The position numbers and the translations under genes were made by a program. A stretch of DNA of 64,000 nt from Leptolinea sp964420995 (GTDB lineage Bacteria; Chloroflexota; Anaerolineae; Anaerolineales; Anaerolineaceae), in contig CAYQUX010000005.1 in assembly GCA_964420995.1 (NCBI GenBank), positions 1 to 64,000 on the forward strand. Direction: 5' to 3'. The notes under the pieces were generated by a model, which worked only from the letters and a program-made list of their open reading frames with translations, did not search any database and was not told where the DNA came from. Within the stretch, counting starts at the first letter, position 1. Each line of letters opens with the position of its first letter. Shown piece by piece: positions 41,665 through 50,383 of this stretch.

Positions 41665-43518
41665 TTATGCTGCGTCTTCCTTGGCTTTCTTGGTCACCTT
41701 TCCACGGTCTTCCGTATTGAGTATACGCTTGCGAATACGGAACGCAACCGGAGTGACTTCTAGAAGTTCATCCTCTTCCAAATACTCAATGGCTTCATCA
41801 AGGCTCATATTGCGTGGAGGAGTCAGACGAATTTCAATATCCTTATTGGCTGAACGCATATTTGTCAGGTGCTTCTTTTTGCACACATTCACAGAAAGGT
41901 CACCCGGTTGGGCTCTTTCCCCCACTACCATACCTTCGTAGACTTCCATTCCAGCGCTCAGAAAGAGAGAGCCTCGTTCCTCCGCGTTCTTCAGACCGTA
42001 GGTGGTTGTCTGCCCCGTGTCCCAGGCGACAATGGATCCTGTCGCACGGGTGGAAAACGCTCCAGTAAATGGCCCGTAACCATGGAACAGGGTATTCATA
42101 ATGCCATTTCCACGGGTGGCTGTTAAGAACTGGTATCGGAAACCAAGCAGGCCGCGGGTGGGGATCAGGTATGTCAATCGAACAGTGTTTTCATTTGTGT
42201 TGACCATATCCAGCATTTTTCCCCGACGAATGCCGAGCATCTCAACCACAATACCGACAGTCTCCTGATTGGTTTCAACATGCAATTCTTCATATGGTTC
42301 CAGGGGTTTGCCGTCAGGTCCATCTTTTAGAATGACTTCCGGTTTGGAAACCTGGAATTCAAAGCCTTCACGACGCATGGTCTCGATCAAAATGGCCAGG
42401 TGAAGTTCACCGCGGCCCGAAACAATGAATGTATCCGGACTTTCGGTTTCTTCCACTCTAAGTGCCACATTATTGCGTAATTCATTCAACAACCGTTCAC
42501 GAAGGTTGCGGCTGGTACTCCATTTTCCTTCCTTGCCTTTGAAAGGAGAATTATTAACCGCGAATGTCATTTTTACGGTAGGTTCTTCAACAAGAATAGG
42601 CGGTAACGCGATCGGATTCGCAGAATCAGCCAGAGTCTCCCCGATACCTATACCTTCAAGGCCGGCTATCGAGATAATTTCGCCCGCTGAAGCTTCTTCC
42701 ACTTCTACTTTTTCCAGTCCCTGATGGGTATACAGATATTTCATCTTTTCTGGAACAATTTCGCCATTTACTTTAATTCTGGCAACATCCTGCCCGGCTT
42801 TTACTTTGCCCGCAAAAATTCTGCCTACGGCGGTAACTCCACGGTAATCATCATAACCGAGGTTGGTCACAAGCATCTGGAATGGCGCGTCCATATCCAC
42901 TTTTGGAGCAGGGATATGCTTGAGAATGGCATTGAAAAGTGGTTGAAGATCAGACGTGAGTTCCTGGACTTCACCTGCCTGTTGGGTGATCGCATTGGCA
43001 TAAATGACCGGGAAATCTGCCTGTTCTTCGTTGGCACCCAGTTCAACAAACAGGTCGAATGTGGAATTTAACGTGCGATCTGGTTCGGCATCTTTACGAT
43101 CCATCTTATTGATTACCACAATGGCTTTATGGCCCATTTCCAGCGCTTTTTTTAACACAAAGCGGGTCTGCGGCATGGGACCTTCTGCAGCATCCACCAG
43201 AAGTAGAACACCGTCGACCATGTTCATCACACGTTCAACCTCACCGCCAAAGTCAGCATGTCCGGGAGTATCGACAATATTGATCTTTACCGGTGTATTA
43301 GTCTTTGGGTCAGGAACCACCACAGAAGTATTTTTCGCGAGAATGGTGATGCCCCGTTCGCGTTCCAGGTCGTTGGAATCCATTACACGTTCAACAATCT
43401 GCTGGTTTTCACGAAAAACCCTGGCCTGTTTGAGTAATCCATCTACCAGAGTGGTTTTTCCATGGTCAACGTGCGCGATAATCGCCACATTCCGTATATC
43501 ATTTCTTTCAATAAGCAT
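41665..43518 (-). CDS. typA: Ribosome-associated GTPase TypA/BipA
   Basis: 617 residues. Translational GTPase related to EF-G. G1 AHVDHGKTTLVDGLL, switch region RERGITILAKNT, G3 DTPGHADFGGEV, and G4 VINKMDRKDAEP. BipA-type domains follow, including the C-terminal RLTYLIPTRGLLGFRYQFLTATRG and KNAEERGSLFLSAG. It is important for ribosome assembly and stress growth. I placed the start at ATG 43518 (LIERNDIRNVAII); the frame is open to 43554 without a better ribosome binding site. Divergent from the glycine riboswitch. Confidence 0.95.
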   Translation of the reverse strand: MLIERNDIRNVAIIAHVDHGKTTLVDGLLKQARVFRENQQIVERVMDSNDLERERGITILAKNTSVVVPDPKTNTPVKINIVDTPGHADFGGEVERVMNMVDGVLLLVDAAEGPMPQTRFVLKKALEMGHKAIVVINKMDRKDAEPDRTLNSTFDLFVELGANEEQADFPVIYANAITQQAGEVQELTSDLQPLFNAILKHIPAPKVDMDAPFQMLVTNLGYDDYRGVTAVGRIFAGKVKAGQDVARIKVNGEIVPEKMKYLYTHQGLEKVEVEEASAGEIISIAGLEGIGIGETLADSANPIALPPILVEEPTVKMTFAVNNSPFKGKEGKWSTSRNLRERLLNELRNNVALRVEETESPDTFIVSGRGELHLAILIETMRREGFEFQVSKPEVILKDGPDGKPLEPYEELHVETNQETVGIVVEMLGIRRGKMLDMVNTNENTVRLTYLIPTRGLLGFRYQFLTATRGNGIMNTLFHGYGPFTGAFSTRATGSIVAWDTGQTTTYGLKNAEERGSLFLSAGMEVYEGMVVGERAQPGDLSVNVCKKKHLTNMRSANKDIEIRLTPPRNMSLDEAIEYLEEDELLEVTPVAFRIRKRILNTEDRGKVTKKAKEDAA

Positions 43519-43663
43519 ACAAGTCTCTTTCCTTACTGGCACCATACAAAACAAATCGCCCCATGGGGCGAACGGGTATTATAACTCCAATGCAAGATAT
43601 CTGGAAAATCTCACTCCGAATTATTTTATACAAGTTTCTCATCTGGTTGAAAAATTCTTCTTT

Positions 43664-43672
43664 GTTATAATG
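43664..43672 (+). promoter_or_regulatory. Extended -10 promoter of the glycine-cleavage operon
   Basis: TGTTATAAT is a perfect extended -10 (TGnTATAAT), about 35 bp upstream of the riboswitch. A TTGAAA lies only 13 bp before it, too close for a normal -35. Confidence 0.6.
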
Positions 43673-43707
43673 AATTTATTCAGAAGTATTGGGGGATGAC
43701 AAATAAA

Positions 43708-43895
43708 TAATAGATGCTGTGGGGAAGAGACTGAGTTTCTCAGCACCGAAGGGGCAAACCACTGCTTCAGAAACAGTGGCGAATCTCTCAGGTAAAAAGG
43801 ACCCCATCGTGATCTCCTCTGGAAAGGGAAATTTCCACCGAAGGGGCAAGTTGTTGTTTTCTACGAATCTCTCAGGTTAAAGACAGAGAAATAAT
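43708..43895 (+). ncRNA. Tandem glycine riboswitch
   Basis: Two successive gcvT-type aptamers. Each has the signature CACCGAAGGGGCAA (43744 on and 43837 on) and AATCTCTCAGGT (43781 on and 43865 on), with the linker between them near 43810. It lies just upstream of gcvH. Tandem glycine aptamers usually switch glycine-cleavage genes on when glycine is high. Confidence 0.93.
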
Positions 43896-43945
43896 CTGGC
43901 AATTCCTGTAGTGTGTTAATCACCCAAATCTTTAAGGAGAAAAAC

Positions 43946-44338
43946 ATGAACGTCCCTGCTGATCTTAAATTTACCGCGTCTGATGAATGGGTAAAATTGG
44001 ATGGAAAGATTGCAACCATCGGTGTTAGTGATTATGCCCAGGAACAATTATCTGATATTGTGTTTGTGGAAGTCGTTCTTGCTGAAGGTGATTCAGCCAA
44101 AAAAGGTACAACCTGTGCCACAATTGAATCAGTGAAAGCCGCTGCTGATGTAAATTTACCAGTATCGGGAAAAGTTGTTGCCGTTAATGATGAACTGCCC
44201 AAAACCCCCGAACTAGTAAACAGCGATCCCTATGGAAAAGCATGGATGCTCAAGGTTGAAATGTCTGACCCGTCTGAATTGGATGGGTTAATGTCTGCGG
44301 CTGATTACGAGAAGTTCCTGAAAGATCGGAGCCATTAA
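43946..44338 (+). CDS. gcvH: Glycine cleavage system H protein
   Basis: 130 residues. Lipoyl carrier of the glycine cleavage complex; the lipoylated Lys64 is in IESVKAAAD. Typical N-terminal KFTASDEWVKLDG and GVSDYAQEQLSDIVFVE. The ATG at 43946 has AAGGAG upstream; an in-frame start at 43913 is less likely. Its stop overlaps the gcvPA start (TAATG). It accepts the aminomethyl group from glycine and passes it to GcvT, which is not encoded here. Confidence 0.96.
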   Translation: MNVPADLKFTASDEWVKLDGKIATIGVSDYAQEQLSDIVFVEVVLAEGDSAKKGTTCATIESVKAAADVNLPVSGKVVAVNDELPKTPELVNSDPYGKAWMLKVEMSDPSELDGLMSAADYEKFLKDRSH

Positions 44339-45687
44339 TGTTTACGCCTCATACCAGCTCTGAACGGGCAGAAATGCTCCGGGCAGTTGGTGTAAAGAGG
44401 GTGGAAGAACTTTTTCAGGCTGTACCGGAGAAATATCGTTTTCCCAAACTGGATATTCCACCAAGAAAAACTGAGATGGAGATCAATGCTGAGCTGAGTG
44501 ATCTTTCAAACGGCAATGGCTCAGTAAAGGATTTGCTCTGTTTTTTGGGTGCTGGAGCCTATAATCACTACATCCCGGCTGCTGTAGATGCGATCATTAG
44601 TCGAGGCGAGTTCTTTACTGCCTATACTCCATACCAACCAGAAATTTCCCAGGGCACATTGCAGGCCATCTTTGAATACCAAACCATGATTGCCAATTTG
44701 ACTGGTATGGATGCCTGTAACGCTTCGCATTATGACGGCGCTACTGCCGCGGCAGAAGCCATCATTCTGGCGTACGCTCACTATCGTGGAAAAAGAAACA
44801 AAATGGTTCTCTCACCCGCTGTGAATCCACAGTATCGTGAGACCATTCGCACCTACACTCAGGGCTATGCAGATATCAAGATAACGGGCGATCACACCAG
44901 CGATCCTCTTGAACCTGAAAATTCGTTGGAAAAAGAGATAGACCTCGATACAGCCATAGTTTTGGTTCAATATCCGGATTTTTATGGTAGAGTAATTGAC
45001 TATACGAAGTTAAGCGAATCAGCCCATCAGTCCGGCGCACTTTTTGCTGTAGCCATCAACCCTATCGCTCTTGGCCTTCTTAAACCACCGTCTGAATTTG
45101 GTGCTGATATCGTAATAGGCGAAGGACAGCCGTTGGGTATCCCCCTTTCCATGGGTGGCCCTTATCTTGGTTTGTTTGCCACGAAAAAGGATCTTATCCG
45201 AAAAATTTCTGGTCGTCTGGTTGGCGAGACAGTTGATCAGGATGGCAAGCGGGGTTACGTATTGACTCTCACCGCACGTGAACAACATATTCGTCGCGAA
45301 AAAGCCACATCAAATATCTGCACGAATCAAGGGCTGATGGCCCTTGCGTCAGCCGTTTATCTTTCCCTACTGGGGAGGCAGGGTTTGCGCCAGGTTGCGA
45401 ATCTTTGCTATCAAAAAGCCCATTACGCGGCCAAACAAATTGGCAAGGTAAAAGGTTTCAAAGTCAAATCAGATGTGCCATTTTTCCATGAATTTCTTGT
45501 TGAATGCAGCAAACCAGTTGAGGAGATTAACGCGCATCTTCTCGAACACGGAATCCTTGGCGGTCTGGAACTTGGAAAAGTTCACCCATCTTTGAAGAAA
45601 TACCTTCTTGTCGCTGTAACTGAAATGAATACCAAAGAGGATATCGATTACTTCGTGGATGTATTGAAGGAGATATCCAATGACTGA
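44338..45687 (+). CDS. gcvPA: Glycine dehydrogenase (decarboxylating) subunit 1
   Basis: 449 residues, the N-terminal half of a split P protein. Contains FLGAGAYNHYIPAAVDAI, YTPYQPEISQGTLQAIFEYQTMIANLTGMD and REQHIRREKATSNICTNQGL. It pairs with GcvPB to decarboxylate glycine using PLP, which is bound in the other subunit. Start shares one base with the gcvH stop; its end overlaps the gcvPB start by 8 bp, so the three subunits are tightly coupled. Confidence 0.95.
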   Translation: MFTPHTSSERAEMLRAVGVKRVEELFQAVPEKYRFPKLDIPPRKTEMEINAELSDLSNGNGSVKDLLCFLGAGAYNHYIPAAVDAIISRGEFFTAYTPYQPEISQGTLQAIFEYQTMIANLTGMDACNASHYDGATAAAEAIILAYAHYRGKRNKMVLSPAVNPQYRETIRTYTQGYADIKITGDHTSDPLEPENSLEKEIDLDTAIVLVQYPDFYGRVIDYTKLSESAHQSGALFAVAINPIALGLLKPPSEFGADIVIGEGQPLGIPLSMGGPYLGLFATKKDLIRKISGRLVGETVDQDGKRGYVLTLTAREQHIRREKATSNICTNQGLMALASAVYLSLLGRQGLRQVANLCYQKAHYAAKQIGKVKGFKVKSDVPFFHEFLVECSKPVEEINAHLLEHGILGGLELGKVHPSLKKYLLVAVTEMNTKEDIDYFVDVLKEISND

Positions 45688-47146
45688 AAAAACTGTTTAC
45701 GAATTGTCTTCCTCTGGCCGGACTGGCGTTCAATTCCCGGAATGTGATGTGCCTCAGGTTGAACTTTCCGGTGATTTTCTTCGCAAAGAACTTCCACTGC
45801 CAGAACTTGCAGAAATCGATGTGATCCGCCATTACATGCACCTTTCTCACCTGAATTATTCAGTGGATGAAGGTTTATACCCGTTGGGTTCCTGCACAAT
45901 GAAATACAACCCGCGGATCAATGAAGCTATGGCTCGCCTGCCCGGATTCGCGTTCTGCCATCCATTACAGCCGATCGAAGCGCAACAGGGCAGCCTGGCA
46001 TTGATGTTTAACTTGCAAGAAATTTTGAAAGAAATTGCAGGTTTTTCTGGTTTAACACTTCAACCGGCAGCCGGCGCTCAGGGTGAATTTACCGGGGTGA
46101 TGATCATCCGCGCGTATCACAAATCTCGCGGAGATGATAAACGCACCAAAATGCTGATCCCCGATTCAGCTCATGGGACAAATCCCGCCAGCTCCGCGAT
46201 GATCGGGTTTGATGTTATCGGTATTCCAACAGATTCCCGCGGCAATGTTGATCTTGAGGCCCTAAGTACTGCCTGCGACGACACTGTCGCCGGAATCATG
46301 CTTACCAATCCCAATACTCTGGGACTTTTTGACGAAAATATCTTGAAAGTTGTGGAAATGGTGCACAAAGCCGGAGGGTTGGTATACGGCGATGGCGCTA
46401 ATTTGAACGCTTTACTTGGTATCGTCCGACCGGGTGATCTGGGTATTGATGTCATGCATTTCAATCTTCATAAAACATTCTCGACTCCGCATGGTGGCGG
46501 AGGTCCTGGATCAGGGCCGGTTGGCGTATGTGAATCTCTGGTAGAGTTCCTGCCTGGTCCCATTGTTACCATTGTTGAAGAAGGCAATGACGAAATGCCC
46601 CCGCTTTTTGGGTTTTACCAGCCCAAGAAATCCATTGGCCGTGTCAAATCTTTTAATGGCCAATTTGGCATGATGGTTCGTGCCTATACCTACATCATGA
46701 TGAATGGCGCGGAAGGGCTGCGTGAAATTGCCGAACTGGCGGTACTCAACGCAAACTACCTGCTCTCCAAATTGAAGGGTGCTTATCACCTGCCATTCGA
46801 CCGGGTCTGCATGCACGAATTTGTTCTGGAGGGAGTTTTCTCCGACGTGCCTTCTGTGCACGCATTGGATATTGCCAAGCGTTTGATGGACTATGATTTC
46901 CACCCACCCACCAATTATTTCCCTCTGATTGTTCACGAAGCACTGATGATTGAACCCACCGAAACGGAAAGCATTCAGACTCTGGACACGTTTGCGGAAG
47001 CGCTTCTGGCAATTGCTCGTGAAGCTCATGAAAACCCAGAGCTTCTCCTAAACGCTCCACATAAGACACCAATAAAGCGGCTGGATGAGGTTAAAGCGGC
47101 AAAAGACCTGGTTCTTTGCTGCTGGATACCGGAAAAAGCCGGGTAG
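45680..47146 (+). CDS. gcvPB: Glycine dehydrogenase (decarboxylating) subunit 2
   Basis: 488 residues, the PLP-bearing half of the split P protein. Lys265 in NLHKTFSTPHGGGGPG forms the Schiff base, with PDSAHGTNPASSAM earlier and the start SYXSCTMKYNP-like segment (YPLGSCTMKYNPR). Last gene of the riboswitch operon, followed by a strong terminator. The order H-PA-PB without gcvT means that the aminomethyltransferase, and lipoylation genes, must be elsewhere. Confidence 0.96.
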   Translation: MTEKTVYELSSSGRTGVQFPECDVPQVELSGDFLRKELPLPELAEIDVIRHYMHLSHLNYSVDEGLYPLGSCTMKYNPRINEAMARLPGFAFCHPLQPIEAQQGSLALMFNLQEILKEIAGFSGLTLQPAAGAQGEFTGVMIIRAYHKSRGDDKRTKMLIPDSAHGTNPASSAMIGFDVIGIPTDSRGNVDLEALSTACDDTVAGIMLTNPNTLGLFDENILKVVEMVHKAGGLVYGDGANLNALLGIVRPGDLGIDVMHFNLHKTFSTPHGGGGPGSGPVGVCESLVEFLPGPIVTIVEEGNDEMPPLFGFYQPKKSIGRVKSFNGQFGMMVRAYTYIMMNGAEGLREIAELAVLNANYLLSKLKGAYHLPFDRVCMHEFVLEGVFSDVPSVHALDIAKRLMDYDFHPPTNYFPLIVHEALMIEPTETESIQTLDTFAEALLAIAREAHENPELLLNAPHKTPIKRLDEVKAAKDLVLCCWIPEKAG

Positions 47147-47151
47147 AATTA

Positions 47152-47186
47152 CAGGGAGGCTGGAATAACAGCCTCCCTGATTTTTT
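47152..47186 (+). terminator. Intrinsic terminator of the glycine-cleavage operon
   Basis: CAGGGAGGCTG (47152-47162) and CAGCCTCCCTG (47169-47179) form a perfect 11-bp stem with loop GAATAA, followed by ATTTTTT. The Shine-Dalgarno of the next gene starts at the last T. Confidence 0.95.
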
Positions 47187-47196
47187 GGAGGTCACC

Positions 47197-47727
47197 ATGG
47201 AACTGAATGGGATGCATATCCTATTTCTTGTAGGACCGGGGTTTGAAGACCTTGAGTTTTGGGTTCCCCTGATGCGCCTTCAAGAAGACGGAGCCGATGT
47301 GATTGTTGCCGGTATTGCGGGCGGCGAAACATACCGAGGAAAAAACAATCTTTCAGCCACTGCCGATATTGGTTTTGATGATGTAGACGCCATGGAGTAC
47401 GACGGGTTGGTAATACCGGGCGGATGGGCGCCTGATAAAATACGCCGCTATGAATCTGTTAAAAGATTTGTGGCCGATTTTTATCACCAGAATAAGATTA
47501 TTGGCATGATCTGCCATGCCGGGCTGGTTGGCATTAGCGCGGGGATTGTCAGCGGGTTGGAAGCCACGGGCAGCGATGGAATACGTGATGATATGGTTAA
47601 CGCTGGCGCTGTTTGGAAGGATCTTCCCGCCATTCGCAGCCGAAATGTCGTGTTTGGACGCGTTGTTGCTGACATTCCGGATTTTTGCCGAGAATTGATT
47701 ACCGCTTTTACCAGTAAGAAACAATAA
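47197..47727 (+). CDS. DJ-1/PfpI family protein
   Basis: 176 residues. DJ-1/PfpI fold: ILFLVGPGFEDLEFWVPLMRLQEDGADV, the acidic residue in GFED, GLVIPGGWAPDKIR and the nucleophile Cys with His in MICHAG. It could be a protease-like, chaperone or glyoxalase-type protein. The ATG at 47197 has GGAGG; the frame extends 5' into gcvPB, but that part has no ribosome binding site. No promoter is visible between it and the terminator 10 bp upstream, so expression may come from read-through. Confidence 0.86.
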   Translation: MELNGMHILFLVGPGFEDLEFWVPLMRLQEDGADVIVAGIAGGETYRGKNNLSATADIGFDDVDAMEYDGLVIPGGWAPDKIRRYESVKRFVADFYHQNKIIGMICHAGLVGISAGIVSGLEATGSDGIRDDMVNAGAVWKDLPAIRSRNVVFGRVVADIPDFCRELITAFTSKKQ

Positions 47728-47749
47728 TAACCAAAAGGATTTTCAAAAG

Positions 47750-48889
47750 TTGATCAAGGCAAAAGACTTCTCCACCCGTGAAAGATTTCCCGGGAGGGAA
47801 GGTAATTTTTTCGATATTCTTTTACGAAAAGCGATGGTTTTGGAAAAGATTCCAACCATCTTGTTTTTTATGATTCTCGTTCTAATAGCTTTGGCGGGTT
47901 TCCCGGCAAACGGATGGAACTGTCTGTGGATCACCTCTTTTTTCATTTTTGATTGGACTTCTATCCAATTATTGCCGAAATACAAAAGGTCATATGGACC
48001 GATCCATCCGCAGGTATTTTCCCTTGCTATCTGCCGAATGATACCGGTACTTTTCCTGAGTCCAATTTTCTGGTTACCCCTTGAATTTCTTGGATGTATT
48101 CTACAGGTGTACGCGTTTTGGTTGGAGCCGTACAAGATTGCTGTATCCAGGGAGAGTCTGGTTACCGGTAAACTTCCTGCAGACGCGCATTTTAAGATTC
48201 TTCACCTTGGAGATCTACATCTTGAACGTCTTTCCATCAGAGAAGAAAACCTCAACCAGATCATTCGAAAACTCGCGCCGGATGCCATTTTGTTTTCGGG
48301 AGATTTCTTATGCCTCTCATCCATTCGAGATAAGAAATCATGGGAAGATTTGCAAAGTGTTTTATCTGAATGGAAAGCACCTCTAGGAATTTATGCCGTT
48401 ACAGGCAGTCCGGCTGTGGATATTCCCGAGAACTTTCCAGATCTTCTTGCGGGAACTCCTGTGAAACTACTTCGCAATGAGCTTGCGACACTGGAAAAAG
48501 AAGACAAGCGAATCAATGTAATAGGCCTTGGTTGTTCTCATAAACCTCATGAGGACTTTGCACAACTTCAACCACTCCTCACCAAGGTTGACAGCTCATT
48601 CCTCATTCTGTTGCACCACTCACCAGACATCGCGCCATTGCTCACAGATGGCTGTATCGACCTCCAATTGTCCGGTCACACTCATGGCGGCCAGGTATGC
48701 CTGCCAATAATCGGACCGCTCTTTACCGGTTCACTCTATAATCTGAAATTCAAATCTGGAAAGTATCAGATTGGAAATCTATTGCTTTATATCGTCCGTG
48801 GACTTGGTCTCGAAGGTTTATCAGCGCCACGGGTGAGATTCTTATGCCCACCAGAAATTGTCCTGTGGGAAATTACAGGAAAACCATGA
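47750..48889 (+). CDS. Membrane-anchored metallophosphoesterase-like protein
   Basis: 379 residues. Four hydrophobic stretches in the first about 135 residues anchor it, then a calcineurin-like phosphoesterase domain: LHLGDLHLE, ILFSGDFL, LLHHSPDIA and LSGHTHGGQVC. The expected GNH[DE] metal motif is replaced by VTGSPAV, so one metal ligand set is lost and activity is doubtful. Resembles YkuE/LpxH-type proteins that act on membrane lipids. The start is TTG (47750), ten bases after AAAGGA, with no earlier ATG. The aminopeptidase gene follows 7 bp later. Confidence 0.8.
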   Translation: MIKAKDFSTRERFPGREGNFFDILLRKAMVLEKIPTILFFMILVLIALAGFPANGWNCLWITSFFIFDWTSIQLLPKYKRSYGPIHPQVFSLAICRMIPVLFLSPIFWLPLEFLGCILQVYAFWLEPYKIAVSRESLVTGKLPADAHFKILHLGDLHLERLSIREENLNQIIRKLAPDAILFSGDFLCLSSIRDKKSWEDLQSVLSEWKAPLGIYAVTGSPAVDIPENFPDLLAGTPVKLLRNELATLEKEDKRINVIGLGCSHKPHEDFAQLQPLLTKVDSSFLILLHHSPDIAPLLTDGCIDLQLSGHTHGGQVCLPIIGPLFTGSLYNLKFKSGKYQIGNLLLYIVRGLGLEGLSAPRVRFLCPPEIVLWEITGKP

Positions 48890-48896
48890 GGAAACG

Positions 48897-50342
48897 ATGA
48901 AGAATCAAGAACTTTTTCCCAAATCATATCTGTCCATTGCTTCAGTTGAGCAAACACCTCCTAACGCTGTAAAACTCATTTTTTCCTTTTCTGATGATGT
49001 TGAACAAGGTAATTATTCCTTCAAAAAAAATGGAACTGTGGTTTCCTATGCCACAGATAGTCAAAACCCCAGGATTCTTGTGTCACTGGGTGAAAAGAAA
49101 AAATCAAACCCGGATGTTTTCCGAAAAGCTGGCGCTTCATTCTCCCGCTGGTGCATTTCTCACAGGGTTAATCAGGTAATTCTTTCTCCCGATCAACCAT
49201 CATTATCTACAGAAAACACTTTCCTTCGTGCTCTTTTGGAAGGACTTTCTATCGGTGGATTTGAATTTACACGATATATTACAAAAAAGAATAACGAACG
49301 CACAGAAACAATAATTGAAATCCCATCCAGCCGGGAAAATCCTGATCTTGCAAGAGAGATCAGTCGTGCCAGAATCATCGGTGAATCGGTTGATCTTGCA
49401 CGCGATTGGATCCGTGAACCTGCAAACAAAATCAACCCTGAAGTGTTGGAAGAACGCATCAACACAGTTTCCAGTGAATTTGGTCTATTATGTAAAACCA
49501 TTGAATATGACCAGCTTGTGTCTATGGGGGCTGGTGGGATAACGGCCGTTGGACGCGGAAGTTCAGTCAAACCCCGCCTGATTCTGGTTGAATACAAAGG
49601 TGCTGGTCCAGATTCCCCAGTCGCATTGGTTGGTAAAGCAATCACGTTTGATACCGGCGGATATTCATTGAAGGGCTCAGATTATATTCAGGGCATGAAG
49701 TATGACAAAGCCGGTGGGATCACCGTTTTTGCTACAGTTCTCGCCGCTTCACGGTTGAAGTTGCCCGTAAATCTTATCGCGGTCATACCAGCCGCAGAAA
49801 ATATGATCTCTGGCGATGCTTACCGACCGGATGATATCCTTACCCTTTTGAATGGACTTACTGTTGAAATTGTTTCTACAGATGCCGAGGGGAGGTTGAT
49901 TCTATTTGATGCTCTTGCCTATGCGCAAAACGCGTATCATCCTCGCGCCATACTGGATATCGCTACTTTGACTGGCGGAGTGAAAGTCGCACTGGGTTCT
50001 CTTCGAGCGGGTTTGCTTTCTAACAGCAATGCTCTGGCCGATGTAGTTTTTACCGCAGGTGAAAACACTGGTGAAAAGGTCTGGCAGCTCCCTCTTGACG
50101 ATGAATACCTTGACATTATCAAGAGCGAGGACGCTGACATGAAAAATTCCGGTCCCCGCGAAGCTCAGACCATTGTTGGAGCGATCTTCCTAAAGCAAGC
50201 CATCCAGGATAATGTCCAATGGGCGCATATTGATATCGCGGCGGCTGGTGAATCAGAAACGGAAAAACCCTGGTGCGGGAAGGGACCAACAGCTTTTGGT
50301 GTTCGCCTCTTACTTGAGGTGGTGGAAAATTCGATTAAATAG
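48897..50342 (+). CDS. pepA: Leucyl aminopeptidase (M17)
   Basis: 481 residues. M17 cytosolic aminopeptidase with two metal sites: VGKAITFDTGGYSLK (Lys and Asp), MKYDKAGG and the signature STDAEGRLILFDALAYA (consensus NTDAEGRL, with Ser for Asn). The N-terminal Macro-like half is divergent. The ATG at 48897 has GAGG and is better than the upstream start at 48858, which would overlap the previous gene. It likely releases N-terminal amino acids in peptide turnover. Confidence 0.9.
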   Translation: MKNQELFPKSYLSIASVEQTPPNAVKLIFSFSDDVEQGNYSFKKNGTVVSYATDSQNPRILVSLGEKKKSNPDVFRKAGASFSRWCISHRVNQVILSPDQPSLSTENTFLRALLEGLSIGGFEFTRYITKKNNERTETIIEIPSSRENPDLAREISRARIIGESVDLARDWIREPANKINPEVLEERINTVSSEFGLLCKTIEYDQLVSMGAGGITAVGRGSSVKPRLILVEYKGAGPDSPVALVGKAITFDTGGYSLKGSDYIQGMKYDKAGGITVFATVLAASRLKLPVNLIAVIPAAENMISGDAYRPDDILTLLNGLTVEIVSTDAEGRLILFDALAYAQNAYHPRAILDIATLTGGVKVALGSLRAGLLSNSNALADVVFTAGENTGEKVWQLPLDDEYLDIIKSEDADMKNSGPREAQTIVGAIFLKQAIQDNVQWAHIDIAAAGESETEKPWCGKGPTAFGVRLLLEVVENSIK

Positions 50343-50381
50343 AAAAAGCCCGGTCAGATCGAATCTCTGTCCGGGCTTTTT
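50343..50381. terminator. Bidirectional terminator between pepA and alaS
   Basis: AAAAAGCCCGG (50343-50353) and CCGGGCTTTTT (50371-50381) form an 11-bp stem, giving a T tract in both directions for two convergent genes. Confidence 0.93.
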
Positions 50382-50383
50382 GT

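Noticed and set aside
43004..43699. A 231-residue plus-strand reading frame
   Set aside because: Covers the typA start on the opposite strand and runs into the promoter of the glycine riboswitch; no domain.
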